From assembly GCA_009602735.1 (NCBI GenBank), contig WELA01007430.1, forward strand, positions 136,479 through 164,127: a DNA stretch of 27,649 bases. Reading direction: 5' to 3'. Below, in pieces: positions 1 to 8,147 of this stretch. The translations under genes and the position numbers were made by a program. This stretch comes from Mesotaenium endlicherianum. Lineage: Eukaryota; Streptophyta; Zygnematophyceae; Zygnematales; Mesotaeniaceae. How positions within the stretch are numbered: the stretch's first letter is position 1; each line of letters starts with the position of its first letter. The notes beneath the pieces are model-generated. The model was not told where the DNA came from and did not search any database. It saw nothing but the letters and a program-made list of their open reading frames with translations.

Positions 1-2
1 CA

Positions 3-1102
3 GTCGGGCGCGCGAGCCGCAAGCACACGCTCGCCGCACCGGCCAGTCGGCCCGTTGTTCCGCAGAAGCGCGTCGGGCCAGACCAGGGACGCCGGACGGA
101 GGAGGCACCGCGGCTGCCCCGTTCCTTCCGCATCCTGGAGCCTTCCACAACCTCAGCAGAGCTGACGCCACATGCGCTCGCTTCACCTATGACGACGGTG
201 CAGCTCAGCGCCGAGGTCATCTCTTTAGCACTGCACCGCATGTCGGCGGTCTCCTTCGCAGAGCTCGGCGTCTCTATGGAGGCAACAAGGCAGGCCGCTC
301 AGCCGATGCTCCAGTCTCGCAGAGCCACGCTGCGCACCGCCGCCAGGAGGCCGACGGCCGATGCTTCCACCGCGGTGTGATCCACGCCCGCGCGCCTTGC
401 GCATGAGCGCAGGATGATCAGCACTCCTAACGCCACGTTTTTGGATAATTCGCAGGGGATCGTGCTTGTCAACACCCAGGCGCCGCAGCCCATCATGTTC
501 AACACAGGAGCGCAGCCGGTTCTCATCAGCCTCCGCTACTTCCGTCAGCTGGGACTCTCTTTCGCTGACTTGGAGGACTCACCGACGCGCATTAACACCG
601 CCGCCCGTACGTCCGAGACCGTCGCCGGTCGCACGAGGTTGGCGCTACTGTTCACTCTGCGCCCAGGCACGGCAGACGAGACAACCATCCATCGGCACGC
701 ACTCGTCACTCCTTCCGAGTCCTTCGATGTGCTCCTAGGGCAGGACGTGCTCTTTCCCATTGGCGCCGCGGTCAACAACTGGACAGAGCGCGTCTTCTAT
801 TGTCCCGACTGGAGGACAGGGGGGACGCGCACCGCATCCTTGCCCCTTGACATTGTCGATCGCCGCCCAGCAGTGTCCGCTCTTTATGGCTTCATGGGAC
901 TGGACAATGGCCAGCCAGTGGTCAAGACCGATAAGGACGGGCACGAGGACAAGGAGATCTCCGTGGGGGTGGACCTGCTCGAGGCACAGGACGAGGAGCC
1001 GGACCTACCTAGTGCCGAGCTCCATCTCACGCCGCAGCAGCAGGCGGATGTCCTGGCAGCCCAGGCCAGGGAGCAGATCCGCATCTGCACTGCCCACAGC
1101 GC
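3..1102 (+). pseudogene. Retrotransposon gag tail and retropepsin-like aspartic protease, disrupted
   Basis: One reading frame is open from base 3, is interrupted by TGA at 378-380 and continues to the ambiguous base at 1103. After the stop it encodes a retropepsin-like fold: the active-site strand reads FNTGAQPVLIS at about 498-530, a family signature that normally carries DTGA, followed by an LGL segment and by the C-terminal hallmark LLGQDVLFPIGAA at about 732-770. The catalytic Asp is replaced by Asn (AAC at 501-503), so the enzyme should be inactive. The part before the stop has no zinc knuckle and no recognisable capsid motif; it is called gag-derived only from position. In the intact family this protease would process the polyprotein. 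The stop and the D-to-N change could each come from one C-to-T or G-to-A transition at a CpG. Confidence 0.75.
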
Positions 1103-1118
1103 NCACTGCGCACAGCGC
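1088..1118. repeat. 15-bp near-duplicate on both sides of a single N (probable assembly join)
   Basis: Bases 1088-1102 and 1104-1118 are the same 15-mer apart from one mismatch (1095 versus 1110), separated by one N at 1103. The reading frame changes here: upstream the protease frame is open, downstream a different frame stays open to 2625. N plus one copy is 16 bases, and collapsing it would bring the two frames together, which favours an unmerged contig overlap over a biological frameshift. Confidence 0.75.
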
Positions 1119-2790
1119 AATGATGCGGCAGATGGCAGACGATGCCACTGAGGCCCTCGCCACCGCCAGCACAGCCATTGCTGCCGCCGCCCTTGCTCGC
1201 GGTGCGGTCGCAGCGCCTACGACTCATCAGGGGGTCTTAGCCTCTCGCGGCGAGCCGTCCGCGAGGACCGACGTCCGCGTTCGCCACGACGTGCCTGTTG
1301 GCGTGGCCATTCAGTACAGTATGGACTCTCAGCCGCCCCCTCACGGCGCCTCGCAGCAGACCGGCGAGACCTGGCCTCGCCCCACAGCATCCGAAGACGA
1401 GGCCATGCGGCAGGCAGCTTATCCTGGCAGATCCGACGACCAGTCCCTCAAGAGTGAGGAGGAGACGCAGTGGGAGCGACTGCCAGAGGCATCCGTCGAG
1501 GTACTCAGCGCGGCGCCACCGGAGGAGCCCCCGCCAGCTGCGCCTACGGCACGCAGGCAACGCGCACCTACTGGTCCGCCCAGCTTCAGCGCACCCAGCC
1601 AGCCCGTGACACACGACTGGCCCAGCAGGGCTCGCACCGACACCGCTGGACCCAGCCGTCCAGTGTCACACGACTGCGCGACGAGCCACGAGTGTCGCCG
1701 TATCGCACATTTGTTTGCGACGGGCCGGACTGCCGCGGCCTCCTCTAGCGCTGGCACACACTCCATACAGCAGCCAGCGCCCAGGCTCAGCGTCCGCGAG
1801 CCACACAGCACGACCCCGTCTATCTGCGCCCATCTGACCTACGCCCATCGCACTTGGCCGACCATCGGACCCGCTCGAGAGACCACTCCTCTCCGCGAGA
1901 CGAGCCGTTCCCGATCGCTCACACCCCTTTGCGAGACGCGAGAGGTGACTCCCCTTCGCGAGACGCGCGCCCGCTCCGTCACGCCGCCCTACGACGACAG
2001 GGACCGCACACCTCCTTACGACGACACGCGGGCCCGCGGGGACACGCCGCCATACGACGACACTCGAGACCGACGCCGCACTCCGCCCTTCCGGCCCCTC
2101 TCAACTAGCGACGACGCTCAGTCTTCTTCCGAGGCGCATTTTGTGATGCTGGCCCCTACAGCTCCGCGCGCCAGCATCCCTCGCAGCCACATCGCTGGCG
2201 ACGGACCCTCCGGGTCACCTCCTCCCAAGGTGGCCCGCACCAACAGCATGCCGCCCAGTCGTCACCCATTTACGGCCGCCGCACGCACGCGGCTCATGTC
2301 TAGTCTCCGGCAGCCCCGGGACGCGCCCGTCCCACGAGGGCAGCCCCGGCCGCGAGTCCAGCTGGCCCCTCGCCGGCTAGTTCAATCCCCGCAGGAGGTC
2401 GACAGCTCCGAGCACTCCGTCTGCACAGTCCCCTCTGCAGACATGCGCGCACGCCAGCGGGCCTACTTCGACCCGCACCCCTACTTGACTCCGCGTCCCG
2501 TTGTCGACCAGCTGGCCCACGCGGCCTCGCACCAGCCTGACCGCGCCCAGCGCGACAGGTGGCAGCAGCTGTGCGTGGCCTCGGCCCGACGTCAAGCCCG
2601 CACTGTCTCTCCCACAGCCCTGTAGGATGCGCGACTGCGGTGGCGCACCTACCAGGACCACGCACGGGAGGAGCGTCCGCAGCCGCTCACTGACCGCATC
2701 CCCGGCCTTACGCGTGACTACGCAAACCGTGCTGTGGCCGCCCTCCGCATGGCGCCACATCAACACAGCCGAGCGTACCTTCCCGCCGCC
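1104..2790 (+). pseudogene. Retrotransposon polyprotein linker between protease and methyltransferase, disordered
   Basis: The frame open from just after the N to TAG at 2623-2625 encodes a Pro-, Ala-, Ser- and Arg-rich low-complexity region with no recognised fold. The same frame still looks coding after the stop (WRTYQD, ADYAN-like and AAALRM-like stretches to about 2750), after which the coding signal moves to the methyltransferase frame. The stop and the frame change are therefore probably lesions inside one ancestral polyprotein. A tandem peptide repeat lies at about 1872-2090. I can assign no function; similar linkers in retroelement polyproteins are tethers or cleavage regions, but that is inference. 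Confidence 0.5.
1872..2090 (+). repeat. Tandem TPLRET / TPPYDD peptide repeats
   Basis: In the linker frame the protein shows repeated short units: first TPLRET/TPLCET variants separated by Arg/Ser-rich spacers, then three TPPYDD units spaced by charged RDR or TRARG segments, ending with RRRTPPF. The underlying DNA is only imperfectly repeated, so the amino-acid pattern is more regular than the nucleotides. It resembles phospho-acceptor repeats (Thr-Pro with flanking Arg), but no role can be shown here. Confidence 0.6.
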
Positions 2791-5700
2791 CGCTCAGCCC
2801 GGCACCCCTGCCATGGGGTGTCGCCCACTTCCGACTCCTATCTGCGCAAACGCTCTAGACGAGCGGCCCGGCGGCATCGTCCTCATCGAGCTCTTTGCCG
2901 GCATCGTCCTCGTCGAGCTCTTTGCCGGCATCGCCATCGGATTACTCGCGACCTTACAGGCCGGCATCCCGGTGCGCCGCTACGTCTACGTCGATCCCGA
3001 TCTTGAGGCCCAGCAGGTGGCCCGTCGGCAGATGGCGTTGGGCCACGAGCGGTTCCCTGACCTCCTTCCCGAGCACGCATTCCGCCGCGCTCAGACAGAT
3101 TGGCCCATGGACGTCCGCGACATCACCGTCGAGCATGTTACCCGACTTGGGCCCATTGACCTCGTCACCGCCGGCTGGGAGTGCCAAGGCTTCTCCAGAG
3201 CCGGGCGTGGCAGGGCCCTCAGCGATCCCCGCACGGCCCTCTTCCGGCACTTGCTCCGCGTCCTCAACATTGTTGAGGATCGCCAGCCGCCACACACACT
3301 CGCGTGGGTCCTGGAGAACGTGGCCGCGCGCCACGATCGCCGTCCCGATGTTAGCGCCGACTTCGCTCTTTGCAGCAGCTACGTCGGCCGCGAGGCCGTC
3401 ATCAACGCTGCCCAGATTGGTTCCTTCGCGCACCGCGTCCGCGCCTACTTCACGAACCTGGCAATGCCAGGTACTCTCGAGGCGTTGGCCGCCTCTCACC
3501 CACGTCACCCACGCACCGTCAACTCCATCCTTGATGCCCCTCGTCTGGCCCAGCGCGTGACTGCACTACCGCACCCCTCCATGGCGCGGTGTGAGGTCCT
3601 GCATGACGTCACACGCGCGCTGCCGACTTTTGTCAGCCGCTACGACAGCGACGCCTACGTCGGAGATCAGCGCGGGATGGTCATCGACCTGGAGACTGGC
3701 ATGTTTGACAGGCCGCGCCCTGCGGAGATGGAGCGTGCCATGGGCTTCCCGCCGCATCTCACACAGGTGGACGGTCTCACTGAGGTGAACCGCATTCGCC
3801 TCTTGGGGCAGGCGATCGACGCCAACGTCCTCACGTGGATTCTGCTGCAGACGCAGGCCTTGGCGCCTCTCTACGCCGCAGCCCGGCATCCCGAGCTACC
3901 TCGGCCTGCCCACGATATGGACGATGACTCCACCGACGATGACAATCAGGCCCCACCCGGCACGACTTGGCATCCTCAGCGCGCAGGGCCTGCACCACAG
4001 GCGCGCGCGCGCCCCACCTCCCCACCGCCGCGCACGGACGACTCTGGTTTGCTGGGGGGGGGACGACGGAGAGAGGAGTCCTCACAGCGACCCAGGGAGT
4101 CCCGGTCACCTTTTCTTTTTCCTCGCTCGCAGGCAGACGGTGCCAGGCAGCTGGCCGCAGCTGCCACATTGCAGGTACCCGCGGCAGGCCAAGCGCCAAC
4201 CGCTGCAGGGCAGGTGACACCTGCAGCACCACAGTCTACCCCAGCGGCAAGACAGGAGACTCCAGCAGGCCAGGCAACGCCACCAGCTCCACCGACATGG
4301 AAGCTGGGGGGGACACTCACCACGGCACAGGCTGCACAGTTGACGGCACTGCTGGGCGGGAGGCGCAGCACCAGCTTTGCCAGCGGCATGCACGATCTCG
4401 GGCGCTATCGGGGGGACCCCATGCGGATTACTCTCACGTCGCAGGAGCCCATTTTCCTGAAGCGTTATCGCTACAGCCACTTCGAGGATGGCTTGATCAG
4501 CGCGCAGACAGGCAAGCTGGAGGACAGCCGGCTCATTCAGGAGTCCTCCTCTCGCTATGCCGCACCCACGGTCATGCCAGCCAAGAAGGATGCCTCGGGC
4601 AACTGGTCCGAGAAGAGGATGTGCGATGACTATCGTAGGCTGAACGAGGTCACCGAGCAGGACAGATATCCTATGCCGACGCCTGACGAGATCTTTGACG
4701 ACATTGGCACGTGCACTTGGTTCTCAGTGCTGGATCTGCGTCAGGGCTTCAACCAAATTCCCATCGCCGAGGAGGACCAGCATAAGACGGCGTTCTGGGG
4801 AGCACAGCGGCTCTACGAGTGGGTGGTGATGCCGTTTGGGTTGAAGAACGCCCCAGCTACCTTTCAGAGGGTGATGGACAAGGAGCTGGCCGGGCTATCC
4901 TTCGCCCAATGCTACATCAATGACGTGCTCGTCTTCAGTCAGACGTTTGAGGAGCACGTGGCGCACATCACTACTGTCTTGGACCGCTTGGAGGCCGCTG
5001 GGCTCAAGTGCCATCCAGGCAAGTGCACTTTTGGGACCCGCGAGGTGGAGTACCTCGGCCACCTGCTCTCCTCCAGCGGCTTGGCACCCCAGCTGGCGAA
5101 GATCTCGGCCATCACAGGCATCCCACCTCCTACAGATCTCTCACAGCTGCGGGTCTTCCTCGGCATCGCCAACTACTACCGCCGCTTCGTGCCAGGGTTC
5201 AGCGAGCTAGCTAAGCCGCTCAACGACTTGCTCCGCAAGGGCGTTGCCTACGTATGGGGACCAGAACAGCAGGCGGCATTCGATAAGCTCAAGGAGCTGC
5301 TGGTGAGCGATCCTGTGCTTCGGCGTCCTGACTACGCGAAGCCCTTCATCCTCCACACCGACTGGTCGCAGGCAGGGCTGGGCGCTGTGCTGGTGCAGGA
5401 GCATGACGGCTTCGAGCATGTGGTGGCCTACGCCAGCCGCAGCAACAACCGCGCGGAAGGCAACTACGGCTCCTACGAGGGGGAGTGCCTGGCAACAGTC
5501 TGGGCGATCGTGCACTTCAGGCAGTATCTCTACGGCACGCACTTCCGCCTGGTCACCGATCATCAGCCACTTAAGTGGCTCATGACGTCGGAGCGCTTGA
5601 CCGGCAAGTACGCACGATGGGCGCTTATCTTGCAGGAGTACACCTTCGACGTGCACCACCGTCCAGGCTCGACCAACCTGGACGCTGACGGTCTCAGCCG

Positions 5701-6100
5701 TAACCCGCTGCCCTCCTCAAGGGATCTCACTGTGGCCCGCCACGATGAGGATGAGCCGGTGGCCTGGCACGCGGCGGCCTTCCTGGCCTTCAGCGTGGAC
5801 GGCGATGTGCGGCCCGCAGGGCTCACTAGCCTGGACATGGTCACCGTCAACACTCGGCGATTGGCCCTGGCAGCGGCAGAGGATCACGACAGCTGGCAGC
5901 GCGGTCCTGAGGACGTGTGGGACGACGCCCCAGTACTGCAGTACGTCACGGCCAAGGAGTTGGCACCCGATGTCAGCGCACGCGAGCGCGACCGCATTCT
6001 CAGGCGCAGCCGCGACTTCATTTTCATGGAGGGGCGCGTGCGGCGCGTGATGGCAGACGGCTCCGTCTTGGTGGTCCCTGAGCCTGCCATACGTAGTTAG
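2501..6100 (+). CDS. Retrotransposon polyprotein segment: C5-DNA methyltransferase, reverse transcriptase, RNase H
   Basis: An uninterrupted 1199-codon frame. The first ATG is not a real start: coding in this frame probably takes over from the linker frame at about 2760-2860, so the natural product is one long polyprotein. Domains in order (residues of this frame): DNMT about 125-465; Pro/Ala/Gln-rich linker about 466-620; RT about 640-900; RNase H about 945-1050; start of the integrase N-terminal region to residue 1199. Thus DNMT and RT are fused without a stop. TAG at 6098-6100 cuts the frame just before the integrase zinc finger, and the same frame continues as integrase-like sequence (LVRRVHESLGH) after the stop. 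No introns are needed. The RT catalytic motif is damaged (YIND), whereas RNase H and DNMT catalytic residues are kept. Confidence 0.85.
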   Translation: MSTSWPTRPRTSLTAPSATGGSSCAWPRPDVKPALSLPQPCRMRDCGGAPTRTTHGRSVRSRSLTASPALRVTTQTVLWPPSAWRHINTAERTFPPPAQPGTPAMGCRPLPTPICANALDERPGGIVLIELFAGIVLVELFAGIAIGLLATLQAGIPVRRYVYVDPDLEAQQVARRQMALGHERFPDLLPEHAFRRAQTDWPMDVRDITVEHVTRLGPIDLVTAGWECQGFSRAGRGRALSDPRTALFRHLLRVLNIVEDRQPPHTLAWVLENVAARHDRRPDVSADFALCSSYVGREAVINAAQIGSFAHRVRAYFTNLAMPGTLEALAASHPRHPRTVNSILDAPRLAQRVTALPHPSMARCEVLHDVTRALPTFVSRYDSDAYVGDQRGMVIDLETGMFDRPRPAEMERAMGFPPHLTQVDGLTEVNRIRLLGQAIDANVLTWILLQTQALAPLYAAARHPELPRPAHDMDDDSTDDDNQAPPGTTWHPQRAGPAPQARARPTSPPPRTDDSGLLGGGRRREESSQRPRESRSPFLFPRSQADGARQLAAAATLQVPAAGQAPTAAGQVTPAAPQSTPAARQETPAGQATPPAPPTWKLGGTLTTAQAAQLTALLGGRRSTSFASGMHDLGRYRGDPMRITLTSQEPIFLKRYRYSHFEDGLISAQTGKLEDSRLIQESSSRYAAPTVMPAKKDASGNWSEKRMCDDYRRLNEVTEQDRYPMPTPDEIFDDIGTCTWFSVLDLRQGFNQIPIAEEDQHKTAFWGAQRLYEWVVMPFGLKNAPATFQRVMDKELAGLSFAQCYINDVLVFSQTFEEHVAHITTVLDRLEAAGLKCHPGKCTFGTREVEYLGHLLSSSGLAPQLAKISAITGIPPPTDLSQLRVFLGIANYYRRFVPGFSELAKPLNDLLRKGVAYVWGPEQQAAFDKLKELLVSDPVLRRPDYAKPFILHTDWSQAGLGAVLVQEHDGFEHVVAYASRSNNRAEGNYGSYEGECLATVWAIVHFRQYLYGTHFRLVTDHQPLKWLMTSERLTGKYARWALILQEYTFDVHHRPGSTNLDADGLSRNPLPSSRDLTVARHDEDEPVAWHAAAFLAFSVDGDVRPAGLTSLDMVTVNTRRLALAAAEDHDSWQRGPEDVWDDAPVLQYVTAKELAPDVSARERDRILRRSRDFIFMEGRVRRVMADGSVLVVPEPAIRS
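2867..3895 (+). other. C5-cytosine DNA methyltransferase domain inside the retrotransposon
   Basis: All main C5-methyltransferase motifs are in order in one frame. Motif I (SAM binding) is ELFAGI with F141-I144; motif II is the acidic YVYVDPD at 161-167; the motif III position has DVRDIT; motif IV has the catalytic Cys228 in GWECQGFS; motif VI is ENV at 272-274; motif VIII is HRVRAYFTNL around 310-320; motif IX is EMERAMGFP at 409-417; motif X is LLGQAIDAN near 435. The enzyme would transfer methyl groups from SAM to cytosine in DNA. Odd points: the residue before the catalytic Cys is Glu227 instead of the usual Pro, and motif I is duplicated in tandem (2873-2926). There is no target-recognition insert of DNMT1/CMT size and no chromatin-reader domain next to it, so it is a minimal catalytic module. 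Its substrate context cannot be read from sequence. Confidence 0.88.
2873..2926 (+). repeat. 27-bp in-frame tandem duplication of methyltransferase motif I
   Basis: Bases 2873-2899 and 2900-2926 are identical except for one A/G difference (2885 versus 2912), giving IVLIELFAG followed by IVLVELFAG. The second copy runs on into the normal downstream sequence, so it is probably the functional one, and the first adds nine residues ahead of the SAM-binding loop. Low divergence means the duplication is recent. Confidence 0.9.
4395..5710 (+). other. Reverse transcriptase and RNase H domains, RT active site mutated
   Basis: The RT region shows the Ty3/gypsy motifs in order: SEKRMCDDYRRLNEVT, FSVLDLRQGFNQI with catalytic Asp745, YEWVVMPFGLKNAPATFQ, the catalytic YxDD box as YINDVLVF at 4913-4936, YLGHLLSSSG, and LRVFLGIANYYRRFV. 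In the YxDD box the first Asp is Asn807 (AAT at 4919-4921), which should abolish polymerisation. RNase H follows with HTDWSQAGLGAVL (Asp954), YASRS, YEGECLA and LVTDHQPL (Asp1020), so its acidic residues are kept, and it ends with the typical HHRPGSTNLDADGLSR. The G-to-A change at 4919 follows a C, so the ancestral base was probably in a CpG. Confidence 0.9.
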
Positions 6101-6339
6101 CTCGTGCGCCGAGTGCACGAGTCCCTTGGGCACGCGCACCCTCAGTCTTCTTCAGGCCGAGTCCTGGTGGCACGGCATGACTAAGGTCGTCGCCGCCATC
6201 GTCAGCAGCTGCACTCTCTGCGACCGTGTGCGCTCGAGCTTGACAGCGCGCACCGTTGCCCTCAGCCCCCTTCCTATTCAGGGGCTGTTCTACAGGTGGT
6301 CGCTTGACTTGGCTGGGGAGCTGCCCAAGTCTCGCCAGG

Positions 6340-7085
6340 TGAAATGAATCGACTTACTAAATAGGCGATTAACAATTAATAAAGATCTTTATATCAGCAA
6401 GTAATCTTTATGGTATTTCCGTTAATTCGTTTAGACGGCAAAGGACAATACACTAGCAGGGAATACTACTCGTCAGTCAAATGAGAGTAAACTAGCATCA
6501 ATAATGCAAATCAGTAAACTCATACATAAGCAAGGTTAGAAGACAGTGCGTATCAATGGCTTCTCGCCTTGGATTCAGATCTCTCTCAGTAAGCTGTACA
6601 AGAGAGTTGGCCTCGTTTCCGAATGCCGAACTCGAGAGCAATGCCTAGCATATGTACATGGAATGAGTTTACTGTTCAACGGTCAGTGCGATGGCACCGC
6701 CTACCCGGGAGTTAACCACGTTGGTAGGACCTCGGTTAACCAAATCCACCGCCATCTCCCATCATCCCGAATAGCCATCCATCATGGGGATGTCATCTGG
6801 CCATTCCTCTAGCAGGTGGTACTTAGATGCATATCAAGGCAGTTCGCTGCTACCGAGCACGGAAGTCAGCTGGCTGTCAAAGAATGTGTCAGCAAGCTGA
6901 CTTAAGTTGACTTCAGCCTGCTGCTTTTGGCCGAGTCATTAAACTGATAATTATGTAAAGTCCAGCAGACTAATTATTAACTAAAGTTCAGCATACTGAC
7001 TACTAACTAAAGTTCAGCAGGCCGAACTAAATTAACTATTATATTTAAATGAATATTATATCTACTAATATACTGATTCATTACA
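6340..7085. mobile_element. 746-bp TIR insert with TSD CCAGG that forms a GT-AG intron (introner-like)
   Basis: The insert is AT-rich and unrelated in composition to the GC-rich integrase. Its ends are inverted: TGAAATGAATC at 6340-6350 against the reverse complement of GATTCATTACA at 7075-7085, 10 of 11 matching. It is flanked by the direct repeat CCAGG (6335-6339 and 7086-7090). Read as an intron it runs 6339-7089, CAG|GTGAAA to ACACCAG|GGC, phase 0, with TACTAAT at 7063-7069 about 20 nt before the acceptor. Removal joins SRQ to GNLYVLVMIE exactly as expected for the integrase core. The interior holds no recognisable transposase and no ORF of note, so it would be non-autonomous. An ordinary old intron is unlikely because a retrotransposon RNA would lose it on splicing and reverse transcription. 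Confidence 0.75.
6955..7032 (+). repeat. Three 26-bp imperfect tandem units inside the introner-like insert
   Basis: Units start at 6955, 6981 and 7007; each begins with TAAAGTYCAGCA-like sequence, and the first two end in a TTATTAA or CTACTAA segment. The second unit contains TACTAAC at 7001-7007, identical to the classical branch-site consensus, though about 82 nt from the acceptor. Subterminal repeats are common in TIR elements as transposase-binding sites; that reading is inference. Confidence 0.6.
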
Positions 7086-7934
7086 CCAGGGCAACCTCTA
7101 CGTCTTGGTGATGATTGAGCACATGTCCGAGTGGATCGAGCTCGTGCCCTTGCCCAGCAAGGCCAGTGAGGGGATCGCTCAGCCTTCCTCAATCAGGTCC
7201 TTAGCCGTTTTGGCGGCTGCGCTGAGGTGCTGACCGACCAGGGCAAGGAGTTCCAGGGCAGCTTTCAGAAGCTGCTGGAGCGCTCTATGATCGACCACCG
7301 CACCACCTCCCGCGATCATCCTCAGGCAGACGGCCTCGCCGAGCGCATGGTGCAGACCGTCAAGCTAGGGTTGCGGAAGTACTGCCTTGCCCACGACCGT
7401 ACCCACTGGGACGACGCCCTCCCTTGGCTGGCGATGGGGTACAGGTTCAGTAAGCAGGCCTCCCTGGCCTCTCACTCTCCCTACTTCCTTCTCTACGGCC
7501 GACAGCTCATCCTGCCAGCCGCAGCCAGGACTGTGGCCGAGAACGTCTTGGACTTGGACAGTCCCGACACATGGAGCGCTCTTATCGGGCAGCGTGCTCA
7601 GCTCTTCCAGCGCCTGATGCCCATGGCCATGGATAACCTCAGCATCGCACACCATCGCGACACACTGAGGTACGCCATGACTCGTGGGGGAGCCTATCAT
7701 CCGCGGGTGTTGCAATTTTCCGCAGGTGACTTCGTGTACCTGCGTCGCCAGACGAAGAACACCCTCGACAGCAGCAGCTCGCCGGTCATCTTGCGCGTCA
7801 AGCGTGCCTTCGCGTCAGGGGTCCTGGAGCTGGAAGGCGCAGATGGCCGTCTTCACAAGGACCACACAAAGAACTGTGGACCGTGCCACCTTCCTAACCT
7901 TGACTTACAGGTCCGTCCCCGCGACGCGCGGCCG

Positions 7935-8085
7935 CCCAAGGACTGGGCGTGCCAGATTTGTCACAGCACTGGCCAGGAGGCCAAGATGCTACTCTGCAAC
8001 AGCTGCAACCTCGGCTTCGACATCGGCTGCCTCGACCCGCCGCTGGCCCGCGTGCCCGCTGACGACTGGTTCTGCGGAGACTGCA
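7935..8085 (+). other. PHD-type zinc finger at integrase C-terminus, His replaced by Asp
   Basis: The spacing is CQIC, then MLLCNSC, then GFDIGC, then LDPPLARVP, then WFCGDC, which is the Cys4-His-Cys3 layout of a PHD finger. The zinc-binding His that normally follows the aromatic residue is Asp here (GAC at 8019-8021), so the second zinc site is altered. PHD fingers in general read histone tails. At this place other Ty3/gypsy elements carry a chromodomain that steers integration, so a targeting role is a reasonable inference. The Asp could be a lesion of this dead copy or a family feature; one copy cannot tell. Confidence 0.8.
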
Positions 8086-8130
8086 CTGAGCTAGCCTTAG
8101 GCAGCGTACACAGCTCATCAGCTAGAGGCT

Positions 8131-8147
8131 GAGAGCTGGGGGGAGAA
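8131..8147 (+). promoter_or_regulatory. Polypurine tract
   Basis: Directly after the integrase stop comes a purine-rich stretch with six consecutive G (8138-8143) ending in GAGAA. Its place between the last ORF and LTR-type sequence is where plus-strand DNA synthesis is primed in LTR retrotransposons. Confidence 0.7.

Larger units (their letters stand above)
6101..8132 (+). pseudogene. Integrase with C-terminal PHD finger, interrupted by insert and frameshifts
   Basis: After the TAG at 6098-6100 the integrase zinc finger begins (HESLGH near 6114-6131), the frame shifts near 6131, and CTLCD (about 6214-6228) supplies the Cys pair. The catalytic core starts with SLDLAG (first Asp at 6306-6308), is split at 6338/7090 by the insert, resumes with GNLYVLVMIEHMSEWIEL, loses one base near 7182, then gives VLTDQGKEF (second Asp 7236-7238) and ADGLAERMVQT (Glu 7341-7343), with spacing close to the D,D35E pattern. 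A GPY/F-like region and a PHD-type finger complete the C-terminus before TGA at 8130-8132. All three acidic catalytic residues are still encoded, but no single frame links them. In intact relatives the enzyme inserts the cDNA into the genome. Confidence 0.85.

Noticed and set aside
1..6100. Many long minus-strand frames opposite the retrotransposon
   Set aside because: They are high-GC shadow frames; the plus strand carries all recognisable domains.
6339..7089. Ordinary ancient spliceosomal intron in the integrase
   Set aside because: An intron present in the retrotransposon RNA would be lost at reverse transcription, and the ends show a target duplication and inverted repeats.
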